Shown one piece after another: positions 21,846-33,511 of a stretch of DNA of 64,000 nt. The DNA comes from Smallanthus sonchifolius. Its lineage: Eukaryota > Streptophyta > Magnoliopsida > Asterales > Asteraceae. The first letter of the stretch is position 1; each line of letters begins with the position of its first letter. The notes under the pieces were generated by a model, which saw only the letters and a list, made by a program, of their open reading frames with translations, was not told the origin of the DNA and ran no database searches. The DNA is taken from the NCBI GenBank assembly GCA_023525975.1, contig CM042022.1:2609001-2673000 (forward strand), read 5' to 3'. The position numbers and the translations under genes are program-made.

Positions 21846-23204
21846 GAAGGTTTATCGATTTTTATTGTGTATCAAACTCATTTGATGTGCTCGATTTGTA
21901 CGGATTCAGGGTGCATAACTTAAAAAACACATTGATGCAACTTTGGGTAGTGTGAATTCCGAATTCGAGAGAAGTTGTTCGCCTACCCCCTGGAGAAGAT
22001 ACTGGGTCTATGGTTAAAAAAAGGAACAAAAAATGTTGGGCTAAAAATGCTTCTTTTTTTTTTACTTTCATGTATAAAATACAATTCGGGTTAATAACCA
22101 GAGGGTAGGTATGTTAAGGTCTTGATGCGTCTCTCATCCCCAGCATAAATTACGGTCCGAAACACTGCAACAACCCTCCCCCTGATTTGCAGCCTGCTTT
22201 TCCTCTTTCCATTTCCAATTTCTTTACTTTTTTTTCTTAAAAAAACTTTTTTTGCTTCAGTACTTACAGGTTCAGCCATATTTACTAAACATGTAATACC
22301 ATAAGAATGTTTCCCCTTTTTTCTTTTTTTTAAATTTTTTAAATTTTTTTGTTTTCTTTCCTTTTTTGTTGTTTTTACAGTTTATTTTTTTTTAAATGCA
22401 TATTTTCTACTTTGATGTATAAAATATAGCTTGCATTAATAACCAGTGGGGTACACCTTTATTGACTGATATAATCAACTCTTTTCGGTCAGGTAAATAT
22501 GTTCTACAGCATATTTGATTTCCAATTTCCTAAAAAAAATATAGATTTAGTAACCAAGTTTGTTTAAGAAAGAAATACAACTCAGCTGTTGATGTTAGTT
22601 TATTCATTAACGAAAGGTAAGTATTTTTAAAGAATGTTAATGGGGTTTATTAACTTGATGGGCTGGCTATAAACACATGGTGAAGGACCACGTCTTGCTT
22701 TTTGCACATTAATATTTTGAGGATATTTGATTCACTTATGACTTCTTAAACAGAGGGATATGACACCTTTTTCTGCAGTATGTAAATTACAGTTTTTAAC
22801 TCGGTTGCTAGCGGAAAGAAGGTACGTGGCCGCGGCAGACAGTGGTGTTGGTTGATGTTGACCCATTTGTGCCCATTCTAACTTAGTAAGTTTTATATAA
22901 GTGTATCATCTTGACCAATTGTACAATTTGAGTAAACCCAAATCAACCCATTTAGCAATCAGAAATTACTCAAACTAACCAATAATAGGTTATTATGGCG
23001 GTAGACGGTGCCCTTGGGTGATGCAGAATGGTAATTTGGGTAATTTGGTGAAGGGCTTCATCCTAAAACTGGCCAGCCTCATGCTGAGGTACTATTTCTG
23101 TGTTTAAATTCATAGATTTTGCTAATTCAAACATTTATCAACGTCATGAATAGTAGCGTACACCTTTCAAAGCATGGTGTACAGTTGCTTGATGCTTTAA
23201 ACGT

Positions 23205-23609
23205 GTGAGTTGTTGCCATTTACACGTGTATGTCCCTTCAAAACAGGTTGTTAGGTCAGATAGAGAGAAAAGAGAGATGGAATGCTTGACTTCGATCACT
23301 GCTAAAGAACAAGCAGACTTCGATGAAATGCGCGATGCTAAACGCTGTCGGAAGCGTCGGCGACAGAAGATCGAGATGCTGAACGTCGTCGAAAGCGCCA
23401 GCAACAAAAGAGATGCTGAACGCTCGGAAGCGTCCGGAAGATCACCAGACGGATTCAAACAGAAGGAAAAGACTGCTCGCCAAGGTCCTATCAATATCAT
23501 CAGTTATACAGGTTCGGGATGTGAAAGTGGGTGTGTTCGGTTCTTGCTACAACTGCAACTTGGTATGGATACTGGCTTCTTTGCCCTTATTTTTCGATTT
23601 GCATGTTAA
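23205..23609 (+). pseudogene. Arg-rich ORF remnant with shifted frames
   Basis: A 134-codon frame from about 23,280 reads CLTSITAKEQADFDEMRDAKRCRKRRRQK, then loses and regains an Arg-rich register: a ~40-nt module (GATGCTGAACG..CGGAAGCG) is repeated three times in different frames. This fits a once basic N-terminal region, of the kind that precedes helicase-like domains in some plant Helitron proteins, but I see no downstream domain to prove it. Confidence 0.35.
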
Positions 23610-23689
23610 ATTTAGATTGGTTGTCTTTTCGTGCTGTTATATTGTCTGAAATTCAATTTGCAAGGACAAGAAGGATGGAATGACATACA

Positions 23690-24262
23690 TAAGCTGTCTT
23701 ATTTCATTCAATTACGTTACGTTATGTTTGCTACAAAAAAAAGTTTGTAACATAATTTTTTGAGCTTGAAGGTTTTCTTAAGGTAGTGTTTATTCAATTA
23801 TTTGATGTAATTAATAATTACTAATTATTACAAGTTTTGTTCTGAAATCAACAAATTTAGTCAATATTAGCTCTGCACAGCCATATCTGGACCTATATTG
23901 ATAGGTTTACATGATCCACTTAAGTCAATCATGCATCAATTATTTAGGTCAAAAGATTATAAGTTTAGTCATGGCTCCTGAACAACAATTGGTGATCCTT
24001 AATTCCTTATACCGCCATTGATATCGGAGGAGATGAAGACATGCATGCTTTCTTCAGAAAGATTTATGAAACATCAACAATGGTTTTGTGAGTATGAAGA
24101 TGATAGTTGATTCCTTTAGATTTCCTACCAAAGACGGATATTCTTTTTCTTATTTGTTAATAGTTGCTAATCTTCCCTTGACATCTGTGTTTGTAGAAAC
24201 CAGACAACTTTTTGACCAAAAAGGAGCGCTCCATCAGAAAGTAAGGTCAGTTAACCACAACT
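23690..24262 (+). repeat. Internal duplication, copy 2
   Basis: Partner of 21,208-21,845; it lacks about 50 bases present near the start of copy 1. Confidence 0.85.
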
Positions 24263-25096
24263 TAAACAAATAACACTAACTGTGTTGCAACCATGGCAGT
24301 TTTTGATCCCCTTTAGTTTGGTTCAGCTTTTTAACACACGACGTTTCACAAATAAACAGTTCCATTTGCAATGTTAATCTGACCCAAGTTACTTATGAAT
24401 TGTTTGATTAAGGTATGTTTTATGTGTAGCGGATCAAGTGATTGATGAAAGTTTCCCAATATGTAATTTTGACTCACAAAACCTCCACAATCTTATTTGA
24501 GATGCAAATTATTTATAACATTTGGTGAGTTTGAAAGGATATGATGATACATTTCAATAGAAGCATGTGCTTTATTTTTGTTATGTAGGTATGATTGAGG
24601 GTCAACCTTATTGGCAAAAAAACCAGATAAATTCCAGGTACAACTTATCCTATTGTGCCAATATTGTTGTGTTCAGGGTACAACAGATATCCTGTGTTGT
24701 TTCTGATTTTCAAGGTTCTTAAGCGTTTGGATTTATTTGTCCAGTTGGGTGGGATGAACTTTTGTGCAGATTGGTTCATTCTTTCTCACACATTGCTACC
24801 ATACATTTTCTTTGTTATATAACTTTGATGCCATAATATAGTTTGGTCATGTTATCTTAATGGCAGCTACAAAAGAAGTGAAGAAATGAATAGTGAAATA
24901 AGCAAAATAGATGTTCTCAGGTTTTGTTTTGTTTTAGTGCCTCTATGTGTTTTAGGTTTCATAGGCCATTCTACAATTCCATATAAAAGAATCAAAGTTT
25001 ATAAAGCATTATGTTAAGGAAAGGAAAATAGGAATTTGTATAGGTAAAACAGATGTATTGAATCGTGGTTTTCCATTGTATGCACTTAAGAATTCC

Positions 25097-25127
25097 CCGC
25101 CGCAACGCGCGGAGGGGAAATACCTAG
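25097..25127 (+). mobile_element. Helitron 3' terminus
   Basis: Hairpin CCGC (25,097-25,100) / GCGG (25,109-25,112), linker GAGGGGAAATAC, CTAG ending at 25,127, host T at 25,128. Same family as the end at 20,422. Confidence 0.78.
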
Positions 25128-26332
25128 TTAGTACCATATAGTAATTAACAAAGTTGCCATTCATCATTACAATAAACAGCATTGTATGAAAGGCCAGATC
25201 TTTGGCTGATCACTGGTTCACATCTTCTCCATATGTTTGTAAGCTAGAAAAACCATTAAACAAATTACTAAACATCGGGTCAAGAAGTTCAGTTAGAGGT
25301 AGTTGGAAAGTATAACCGAACTTCTTGACCCGTTTTATACTATGAAAGAAATTATTTAACTTTCTAGTGATTATTATACTACAATGGAGATGATTACGAA
25401 AGAATGAAGGCTTTCAAATACAACAAATTATTAAACTTTCCAGTGAGATTGCCAAAAAGAAATCAAAATTAAGGCTTTGTTTATTGATGATCCTAGAGAA
25501 AATCATAACCAAGCAAGCGTGCCTAAAATGAACATAACCTCGAGTTTTTGTATATATGAAATCAAAATTTCAATTTAAATTTCATGAGATTCTGCAAAAT
25601 TATCAAGTATAATAGATTCTGCAAAATTATGCAAAAAAAAACTTACCAAAATTAGACATGAGACATGTATGATTTCACTAATATAGGAGTGAATTCCATT
25701 GAATATGCAAAATAAAAGAAAAATGTGATTATTAGTTTCGATTCCATTACTACTATAGATAGGTTGAGTGTGGGCTAGACATAATCTCATTCATAATTAT
25801 GATGATTGTGATGTGAAAAGTGGAGTGTTGGACATAATATGATGATGATGATGTAGTGGTTGGTGGTGAGATCGTGACAAGAGGAAAGACAAGAGAAAGA
25901 TGAGATTGAGTGTTCCATTAGGTGATTAAGTTGGTACAACATTCATGTGGATTAGATGGTGGAGTGTTGTGTTGGTTCAAGACAAATGATGATACTTTAC
26001 TTCTTGTTGTTGTCGTGACCAAGTGACAAGAGAAAGAGAGATGAGTTTATATTTTTATATATATCTGGTTGTGACGACACGTGATAATGTCTACAAGAGG
26101 CTCGTCATAAATTCCTACGAGTGTTTGTGGACTTTTTAATTATTCGGTTCGTAAAATATATTGTACATATATTTCGGAATTCTACTCGTCGTACTACTTA
26201 TTTTTGAATTTATTACTAGCGTTCGTATCGTGCGGGGCATTCATATATTTATATACACATATAAATATTAAATGAGATTGAGGTTGAGTGCACTCCTCGT
26301 CATAATCATGACGATGTGATTTTGGGAGGTTA
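25128..26332. other. Intergenic, no gene recognised
   Basis: AT-rich; contains a short inverted pair 'cgggtcaagaagttc' / 'gaacttcttgacccg' (about 25,276-25,333). It resembles old LTR or MITE sequence but no boundary is clear. Confidence 0.45.
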
Positions 26333-26817
26333 TGTAGGTCCCGGGAGCCTCGTCGCGCAGCGGAGATACACGGACCTGTTCTGCGATTTGTGTGGGAACA
26401 AAGAAAACGAAGCAGAGAAACACGCACAAAGACAAAAGACAATGAAACGACACGTAATCCATAACATAGAAGTCATCCCGTATTACAGACTACATACCGA
26501 AGGAGCACACATCTCTCATCTAAGCTCACGGTCCACGGGTCGGGAGAGCTCTTCCCGACCCGGACACCTCTCAACCTTATTCCAGAGTTCCACCTACAAA
26601 TGAAGACAAGTTTTCTATTTATAGGGGAAGGAACATTACCTGTGTACTTGACAAGTACGCAAGGCTACTTACTAAGTACGCATGGTTTGGTCATGCGTAC
26701 TTACTAAGTACGCAGGACCAAACTGCTGTGCAGGATAAGTACTCAGACCCTCTTGCGTATTAGCCGCGTACACCGATACATAGAATTTAATCTATAGTTA
26801 CAAAACATGCTTCTACA
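26333..26817 (-). repeat. 3' LTR of the copia-type element (485 bp)
   Basis: Very similar to 28,707-29,174. Contains three hairpin motifs of the stem TGCGTACTT/AAGTACGCA type (26,641-26,661; about 26,664-26,682; 26,694-26,714); the other LTR keeps fewer. Confidence 0.93.
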
Positions 26818-28229
26818 AACTCCCTCTTAACTATAGCATCAAATTCTATCTATCTCTAACACTGATATACATTAGTTTACAAAGAATGTCCTAACAGACT
26901 CCCTCTAAACTAATGACACCACGTGTCTTCTGGCGAGACTTGATCTTCTGGCATTCCACTTGAGATCTTCAAATCTTCAAACTTCAGTCTTCAGTTGCCG
27001 AGTAATGACAAACTCGACTCCCTCAAAACTGTAGCTTTCATTGTAGACCAAACCAAGTGCTTCAATAAGATACAACTAACCCAACACAATTCATTGTAGT
27101 TCATCCTCTTAGCAGTAGCAACCTCCACCCTGACTTAGAATTCTGAGTCTCACAATGTCTTCCTCAACAGGTAACAATAGTAGACTAAGACAACTCCAAA
27201 TCAGCTGGCATATGATAGAGAGTTTGAGTTTCCAATAACCTGCATCAAACTAATCAGCTCCCATAGGAATTCCAGTAAGATAAACTTAAGTCTTCAACCA
27301 GATGTGTCCAACTCTATCATGTATCTTCACGAGTCAACCAAATTCCCGAAGATGTTCATTTCCAATATCCCATTTCAGTTTAAGCTCCATCTGACTAGAC
27401 CAGAAACAAGGGTATGTTTCCTATCCCATCGGCCAATGATAAAAGGTTCCATCTTCAACTAATAATCCAACGAATATCCAGCTTCATCTTGAAAACACAC
27501 GATAGAATCAAACACGAAAAATATAGTTTACACGAGAAATCATAATTGTGATCCATGTCACGTCAAAGAGGTATATATATAGGAAGTACCAACGGCTTTT
27601 CCACCACCTCTTTAATGTCTCATGAATACTATATTTTATCCCCCCCCATTTCTCTGTAAACTATGACCAGCTTCATCATCACTTCACTCAAATCCTCAAA
27701 AAGCACAACTAGCCAACTCCATGATTTTATTCTTTTATTTATTTGCAAAGATCCAAAACAGCAAATCCTTGGGTTCAAGTTGTTCCAGTATTCATCCCCT
27801 ATTAAATAAGTATCCCGGATACTCGTAGCCTACATATTCATGTTTGAATACCTAAACAAGATGATTCTCTTTTCAAAAGACCCAAAGCAGCCACATCTTC
27901 ACAAATAGAACGAGACCTTTAGCCGATGACAACCCAATTGCTCCCATTAGTTTAGCATTCATACCATATTAAATAAGTATCCCGGATACTCGTAGCCTAA
28001 ATTTTCAGGTATGGACCCTTAAACAATGTATGACAAGTGGTATCATCCAACAAAAATCTCGTCCGTGTTTCGCCAAGCCACATCATATAAAAATTCTGGT
28101 CCGGAAAAACCAAAATTAATATCTTCTAAAAAATAGGCCGAAACACACATACAAATGATCACTAAAAATTTTGGCCAAGAAAAGTTTTCCCGCCAAAATT
28201 TTTTTTTTTTAATCCCAGATGCTAGTTTA

Positions 28230-28419
28230 TGCGTACTAGTAAATACGCACATAAAGGGTGCTCATGTGTATTTAGTAAATACGCAAAGCCAAGTGCTCAT
28301 GCGTATTTGATAAGTTCGCAAAATGCCCATGCGTACATGCTAAGTACACAGAGTCAAATACTCATGCGTACTTAACAAGTACGCAGGACAACTTCTTTTG
28401 CGTACTTAGTAAGTACGCA
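28230..28419. repeat. Six-unit hairpin array, ~35-bp period
   Basis: Units start at 28,230, 28,265, 28,300, 28,330, 28,365 and 28,399, each about 21 nt with stem TGCGTACTT, loop of 3, stem AAGTACGCA. Units 5 and 6 pair perfectly; unit 2 pairs as TGTGTATTT/AAATACGCA, with one full compensatory change. Units are separated by about 14 nt of unrelated sequence. A half unit follows at about 28,433. Located just inside the 5' LTR of the element. Confidence 0.9.
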
Positions 28420-28691
28420 GAAAAGCTGAATTTGCGTACTTATAAAAAACCAACAACGTTTTTTACGGATCTTGAGGAAAATACTCGAAAAGTGTTGGAT
28501 CTGATAAATTGATGCTTCCAAAAGCTTAGAAATCATCTTCTAACAAACCCTCAGCCTTCCAAACACCAAATGAAGTGATAACAAACTCAGATTTGAGGAT
28601 TTTTGCAAGAAAAAGTAGCGAACTTTTATAACTCAGATCTGCTCAAACAACCCTAAAACCCGAAACTGGAACACAAATCAACGAACACCGA

Positions 28692-28704
28692 GGCTCTGAT
28701 ACCA
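28692..28704 (-). other. Primer-binding site (initiator tRNA-Met)
   Basis: Minus strand TGGTATCAGAGCC, two bases inside the 5' LTR; the standard copia-type primer site. Confidence 0.93.
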
Positions 28705-28706
28705 CT

Positions 28707-29174
28707 TGTAGGTCCCGAGAGCCTCGTCGCGCAGCGGAGATACACGGACCTGTTCTGCGATTTGTGTGGGAACAAAGAAAACGAAGCAGAGAAACACGAA
28801 CAAAGACAAAAGACAATGAAACGACACGTAATCCATAACATATAAGTCATCCCGTATTACAGACTACATACCGAAGGAGCACACATCTCTCATCTAAACT
28901 CACGATCCAGGGGTCGGGAGAGCTCTTCCCGACCCGGACACCTCTCAACCTTGTTCCAGAGTTCCACCTACAAATGAAGACAAGTCTTCTATTTATAGGG
29001 GAAGGAACATTACCTACGTACTTACTAAGTACGCATGGTTTGGTCATGCGTACTTACTAAGTACGCAGGACCAAACTGGTGTGCAGGCTAAGTACTCAGG
29101 AACACCCTCCTGCGTACTAGCCACGTACACCGATACATAGAATTTAATCTATAGTTACAAAACATGCTTCTACA
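28707..29174 (-). repeat. 5' LTR of the copia-type element (468 bp)
   Basis: See 26,333-26,817; TG...CA ends, followed by target duplication GGTTG. Confidence 0.93.
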
Positions 29175-29340
29175 GGTTGCTTGCACTCTTTGTCATAATC
29201 ATGATGATTATGACGTTTGAGTGGAGTGTAAGCAAAAGGGGTAATGATGACGACGATGTGGTTGGTGTTGATGGTGGTTCAAACGCGGTATACTACCCGC
29301 AATTAATACTCGCTTTAAATAATAAATCTCGAAGTTGTGG

Positions 29341-29355
29341 ATATATAATATATAT

Positions 29356-29394
<39 letters not shown>

Positions 29395-29410
29395 TATTCT
29401 TATATATATA
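29341..29410. repeat. (TA)n microsatellite
   Basis: A long AT/TA dinucleotide run with two interruptions. Confidence 0.95.
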
Positions 29411-29968
29411 ACCTCTTAGTTTAGGTGCGTTAACGATCTTGAATGAAGACGTTCAAGTTTACATGTATTTTTAGTTGTAAATGTGTTCGCTCACATTTAT
29501 ACGTGTCCTAAGAGAATAATTTACAACTATAATTCCAGTATCGTTTTTACGAGAATTTTCATATAATATATAAAAGACTCAGTCTTCGGAACATGATCGC
29601 TTATTTAGGATAAAATTCTAAATATTTTTCCGTTGTAATAATTAATTACTTTCGTTTGTGTTATACGGATTTTACGTCTACATGAATCGGCAATTCATAT
29701 AATTATTACGGTATGAAACGATCGATGCTTTATGTTCGCTAGACTTTTATCGTTCAAGAGTATGATTTCGAGTGATTCAGGAAACACGTTAATGTGAACA
29801 CGTTTAAGTCGTGCACGGACGATGTTTTGGAAACGTCGGGTGTCACAGAATCCCTGTAGAACAAACACAAAACAAAAACACGCAAAACGAAAAACACCGA
29901 AAATAACACCAAATAAACCTAAAGAAAAATACAAACTCTACACTCGGGCACTTGCCCGAGAACCAAAC
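29411..29968. other. Intergenic, probable LTR-type sequence
   Basis: No gene. CG-containing, LTR-like words ('gttcgctcacattt', 'cgatcgatgctttatgttcg') but no matched termini. Confidence 0.4.
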
Positions 29969-31503
29969 CTAATCAGGAGGCTTCTCCTTTATTCCGCCCC
30001 TATCCGGTCCGTTTAATATGATTTGTCTACCACCGACTATACAGACTCCAATGGTAGACTTTAGAATGGATTTAAAAAATTCAAACGGGTCGGGCCACCA
30101 ATATTTAAACTTACCTGGACCAAACCCGATACGTGGCATGTAGTGAGGAGAATGGTTGTATCTGCACTTCGGTGTCTTCTGCTTCTGATTGTACCATCTT
30201 CGAATCCTTAACCGGTTGTGATCCTTAGGTTTTCGTTTTGCCCTTTCTTTCATTCCTTTAGCCAATTCTTCAAAACTCAAGACGTCCCGAATGGAGATTG
30301 AGTAAGGTCCGTGTTTTGGTTTTTCAAAATCGAGGTGTAGTGTCGTAGGCATCGATTCACTCACGTCCTCATGGCTCTCATCACCAGGCTCCTTCGACAT
30401 CCCCACACTTGGCTCGTTCTGCAGTAGTTCTTCAAGGAGTTTTAACTCACTAAGTGGGTCAAATCCTTCTTCAATAGTGGTTGACAGGTCCACCAACTCG
30501 TCACTAAACTCATCCTCTCAGGATGGGACCTGCTCTTCTTCTATCACCTCATCCTTGGACTCATCTAGTGGCCCACTAAGCTGTGATTCACTGCTATCAT
30601 CCATCTCAAACCACTCTGTTAAACCCTCTTTGAAACACTCATATTCGTTTTCTAGATCCTGCATCACATTATTCTCAAAGAACAAGCGTAAAGTAGGAAG
30701 TGCATTTGAAGAATCGAGCTCGTCACCCGAAAATTCAAATGATTCAAAACTATCACAATTATAGTCAGTTAAACCGGGTTCCGAATACTTACTTGGGCCA
30801 TCACCCGCAGTGCCATCCGAGAACTCTTCTTCCTCTGCTTCATCATCACGGAAGAAGTCATCCTCGATGGGCTCTGGCCCGCAACTTTGTGGCTTTTGAA
30901 CCGAAGGTGGTTCTGGTGCAGAGTTTTGTAAACTAGTGAGTTGCACCTCTTCCGTTAAGGTCTCCGGTTCTTGAGCTGCTTTTTCTCTTGCTAGCCTTAG
31001 ACTTGCTAGCTGATCCGTTAGCCTCCCATTTACTCCTAGAAAGTGCAGTTGCTCGGCCTTACTTATAAGGTGCCACCGAGTGCTCATGATCTCCTGCATT
31101 TTCCTTTGCTCCTCCTTGATTTCTTCTTCGCGTTGTATCTCCTGCAAAGAATCATTCTCACAAGACAAGTGTAAAGATTCACATGGAATTTCATGATCTT
31201 GCATGGAATCAGAATAAATTTCTTGACCATTGAAATAAAGGGAGGAGTACTTACCTAGAGGTAGGACTTGTGCTTCACCTTCTGTCACCGTTACTTGCAC
31301 GTCATCCATTAAAGTCTCCAGTTCTGGGTTTCCAGAATCACTACATCTGATCGAGTTTCAGTACCAATAAAGTTCTCGTCCCAATCGAAGACCAAACGTT
31401 CTCGATTTCTCAGACGTTGTGATTATATGTATTCCATTACAGCCTGGATTTCCCCATCATAAGTCCATGAGCTTCCAAACCTGCTATATTGCTGTCTATA
31501 CAT
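29969..31503 (-). pseudogene. Retroelement ORF1 of unknown function (Athila/Tat-type element), broken
   Basis: The minus-strand coding remnant begins with MYRQQYSRFGSS at 31,503, meets a TAA at about 31,423, continues RLRNRERLVFDWDENFIGTETRSD, then shifts frame into MDDVQVTVTEGEAQV (31,309). That frame runs 447 codons with a single TGA at 30,518-30,520. Features: a Glu/Gln-rich helical stretch (about residues 57-100 of the 31,309 frame: IQREEEIKEEQRKMQEI), a long acidic Ser-rich middle, a basic block (KERAKRKPKDHNRLRIRRWYNQKQK) and a conserved-looking end FGPGKFKYWWPDPFEFFKSIL. It lies about 220 bases after a primer site, the gag position of an Athila/Tat-like element. I do not recognise a capsid or zinc knuckle, so function is unknown. 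Confidence 0.7.
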
Positions 31504-31701
31504 CTCAAAGTAGCAGGTGAGATATCACAAAGATAAAATAAATAAATAACTACGGAAAGAAAACTGAACACAAATGAAAGAGACTCAACACTAAGACTCT
31601 AAACAAAAGACACGGACTGTTAGACGCTCTATGACTCAAAACACAAATGAGACCAAATAATCAGTTACGTTCAATCAAAGCTAGATACGCTATCGCCTAA
31701 G

Positions 31702-31725
31702 TATCCCCGACAATAGCGCCAAAAA
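31702..31725 (-). other. Primer-binding site of Athila/Tat-like element
   Basis: The minus strand reads TTTTTGGCGCTATTGTCGGG, a variant of the TGGCGCCGTTGCCGGGGA-type site used by plant Athila/Tat elements, 2 bases inside the LTR. Confidence 0.8.
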
Positions 31726-31727
31726 CT

Positions 31728-33370
31728 TGATGTCACCCAGACGGTCTATAAAAACACTAATAAAAACCTAATCTAGACTCCTAAGTAATAAATGGAGTAC
31801 CTATGAACTAAACCACACTGAAAGGCAAGTGAACCTATCGAGTGTAGCACAACTTAATGGTAAACCGGATTATCGAACCCTAGAGACACTGAATAACTAT
31901 ACTAGACTCTGACTCTAGCTTAAGATGATTTGATTTGGAGGGTTTCTATACTAATAATTAAACTAATAAAGAAAACAGATGCACGACTCTAACTATCAGA
32001 ACAGAAGACTTAGGAAATTCAGATGATGAGAAGGATACTACCTAGGTCGGAATTCTAATTGTAAAGCTCAACTTCTATCGGTTATGGAAACTATGATAGA
32101 TCTGGGTTTCTAAGGATAACAGCTCTAGACGACCTAGTAGATCCCTAATCACTCTCAGGGTGTCACCAACTAAGAAACCTAAAGATGTACTAAACTCACC
32201 AGATGGTTGGATTACCTTTCAATCTCTCCAACAATGATAATGTACCCAGAAGACAGATCACCTCTCGGTCTCACTGTCCACAATACATTCAAGAAATGCA
32301 CGGGGTAATCTCAGATCAAACACTATGACTCGGAATAGCAACGGACACTAGAAACCTAGGAAAACCTCCTTTCAGAGTGTTAACAACTAGACACCTAGTA
32401 CGAAGACTAATCGATTATCTCTCACTTTTCGGGTATTGAGATAAGATGAACACTCAGATCTGTTGAACTCTCAACTACAGCTCCTATGGCTACTATGTCT
32501 AGCAAACCATACAATCAACCACAAACACACAGTCTATGATCTAGATACGCTGTTCAAACTGGAAGACATCCACAAATAGCATACGGAATTTAAATCAATT
32601 GCAAAACAGATTCTAAGCATGCATAATCATCATAAATATTAATCCAAAACCTTTACAAAATCATTAATCCATTAATTGAAACCAAAAACCGATAAAGGTA
32701 AAAACTTTAACAAAGTAATCATCACAAACCTATGTAGCTACTAATGTTTAGCCTAGAATCATACTTAGAACATTCAAACAAAAGTAAATAAGCAGAAACA
32801 TGGTTCAACAAGACAATCAAAGATAAAAAGATGTAAACTTGGAGACCGAACAAGCTAATACTAACGAACCCGGATCCAAAGCTTCAATCTTTACACTTCA
32901 ATTGCTCACAAAACTCTAGAAATCGCCCAGAGAAACCCTTCAAACGGTTGAATTGCAACCCCTAGTATAATGGCTATCAAATTGTATTTAATCATCGATT
33001 AGGGTTTTTTGCGGATTTCTAGGCCCCTCGCGTACCGCGAGAGAGTTGCATGGGTTCCTCGCGTAACGCGAGGAACAAATTAGTCGGGGCCGCTTTTAGC
33101 TTCCCTCGCGTACCGCGAGGTTCTAAGATAAACTCCTCGCGTACCGCGAGGACTTGGTTTTCCAACGTTTTCTTTTATTCTTTTCAACCTCTCTCCTCGT
33201 GCTCTCAATCTCTTCATGATATAACTTTGTAATTCCACTTCTCCTACACACGAGTGCCTGAAAACACAACAAATACTCAATACGAACAAAAAACGACTAA
33301 AAACAAATACAAAACTAACTAAAACGCACGAATACAATAGGAAATAAGATGTGAGCTTTGCAACACACCA
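31728..33370 (-). repeat. 5' LTR of Athila/Tat-like element (1,643 bp)
   Basis: Minus strand TGGTGTGTTGC (33,370) to GGTGACATCA (31,728), followed by the primer site. No second LTR is present in the window: the element is truncated near 29.9 kb, after its first ORF. It includes the CCTCGCG hairpin cluster (33,026-33,151). Confidence 0.75.
33026..33151. repeat. Four CCTCGCG-TAC-CGCGAGG palindromes
   Basis: 17-nt palindromes at 33,026, 33,057, 33,104 and 33,135 (7-bp GC stem, 3-nt loop TAC or TAA); one end base is changed in the first copy. Much more GC-rich than the surrounding LTR. Confidence 0.93.
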
Positions 33371-33511
33371 GGTTAATGTATTTATTCCAAAAAAATCTAT
33401 GAATTGTTTGTTAATTTTTTTTATTAATTCAACTTTATGTTACTAGGATAATCATAGTGACGTGACACTTAACATTGTAAAAACTTAAGGCCTACATAAT
33501 ATTTCTTTTAA

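Larger units (their letters stand above)
20423..25096 (+). mobile_element. Probable body of a second Helitron carrying captured exon-like segments
   Basis: Ends at the Helitron terminus 25,097-25,127. Short exon-like blocks with AG/GT borders occur twice (e.g. 21,777-21,820 and 24,197-24,242), as if a host gene fragment had been captured and later duplicated. I cannot name the source gene. No Rep/helicase domain was recognised. The 5' boundary is unknown and may lie well inside 20,423. Confidence 0.45.
26333..29174 (-). mobile_element. Ty1/copia-type LTR element without coding capacity
   Basis: A 2.84-kb element, minus strand. LTRs at 26,333-26,817 and 28,707-29,174 start TGTAGG and end CTACA. 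The primer-binding site on the minus strand, TGGTATCAGAGCC (28,692-28,704), complements the initiator tRNA-Met 3' end. A polypurine tract (minus strand AAGAGGGAGTT, 26,818-26,828) precedes the 3' LTR. The target duplication is GGTTA / GGTTG (one mismatch). About 1.9 kb of internal sequence has no gag or pol frame. It must have moved, if at all, with proteins supplied by another element. Internal oddities: a 30+ bp direct repeat ('aagtatcccggatactcgta' at about 27,808 and 27,973) and the hairpin array at 28,230. Confidence 0.92.

Noticed and set aside
23205..23609. Arg-rich frame as a functional nuclear protein
   Set aside because: The Arg-rich register is broken by frameshifts in a repeated ~40-nt module, and no downstream domain is present; listed only as a remnant.
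25276..25333. Inverted pair 'cgggtcaagaagttc' / 'gaacttcttgacccg' as a microRNA-like hairpin
   Set aside because: The paired arms are short, no star-like register or extended stem is visible, and nothing else supports a precursor.
28230..28419. Palindromic repeats with regular spacers, like a CRISPR array
   Set aside because: Plant nuclear DNA with LTRs, primer site and target duplication around it; spacers are only ~14 nt and partly similar. It is an internal repeat of a retroelement.
30477..30936. Plus-strand Ser-rich frames over the retroelement ORF
   Set aside because: Antisense shadow of the acidic Ser-rich minus-strand frame.
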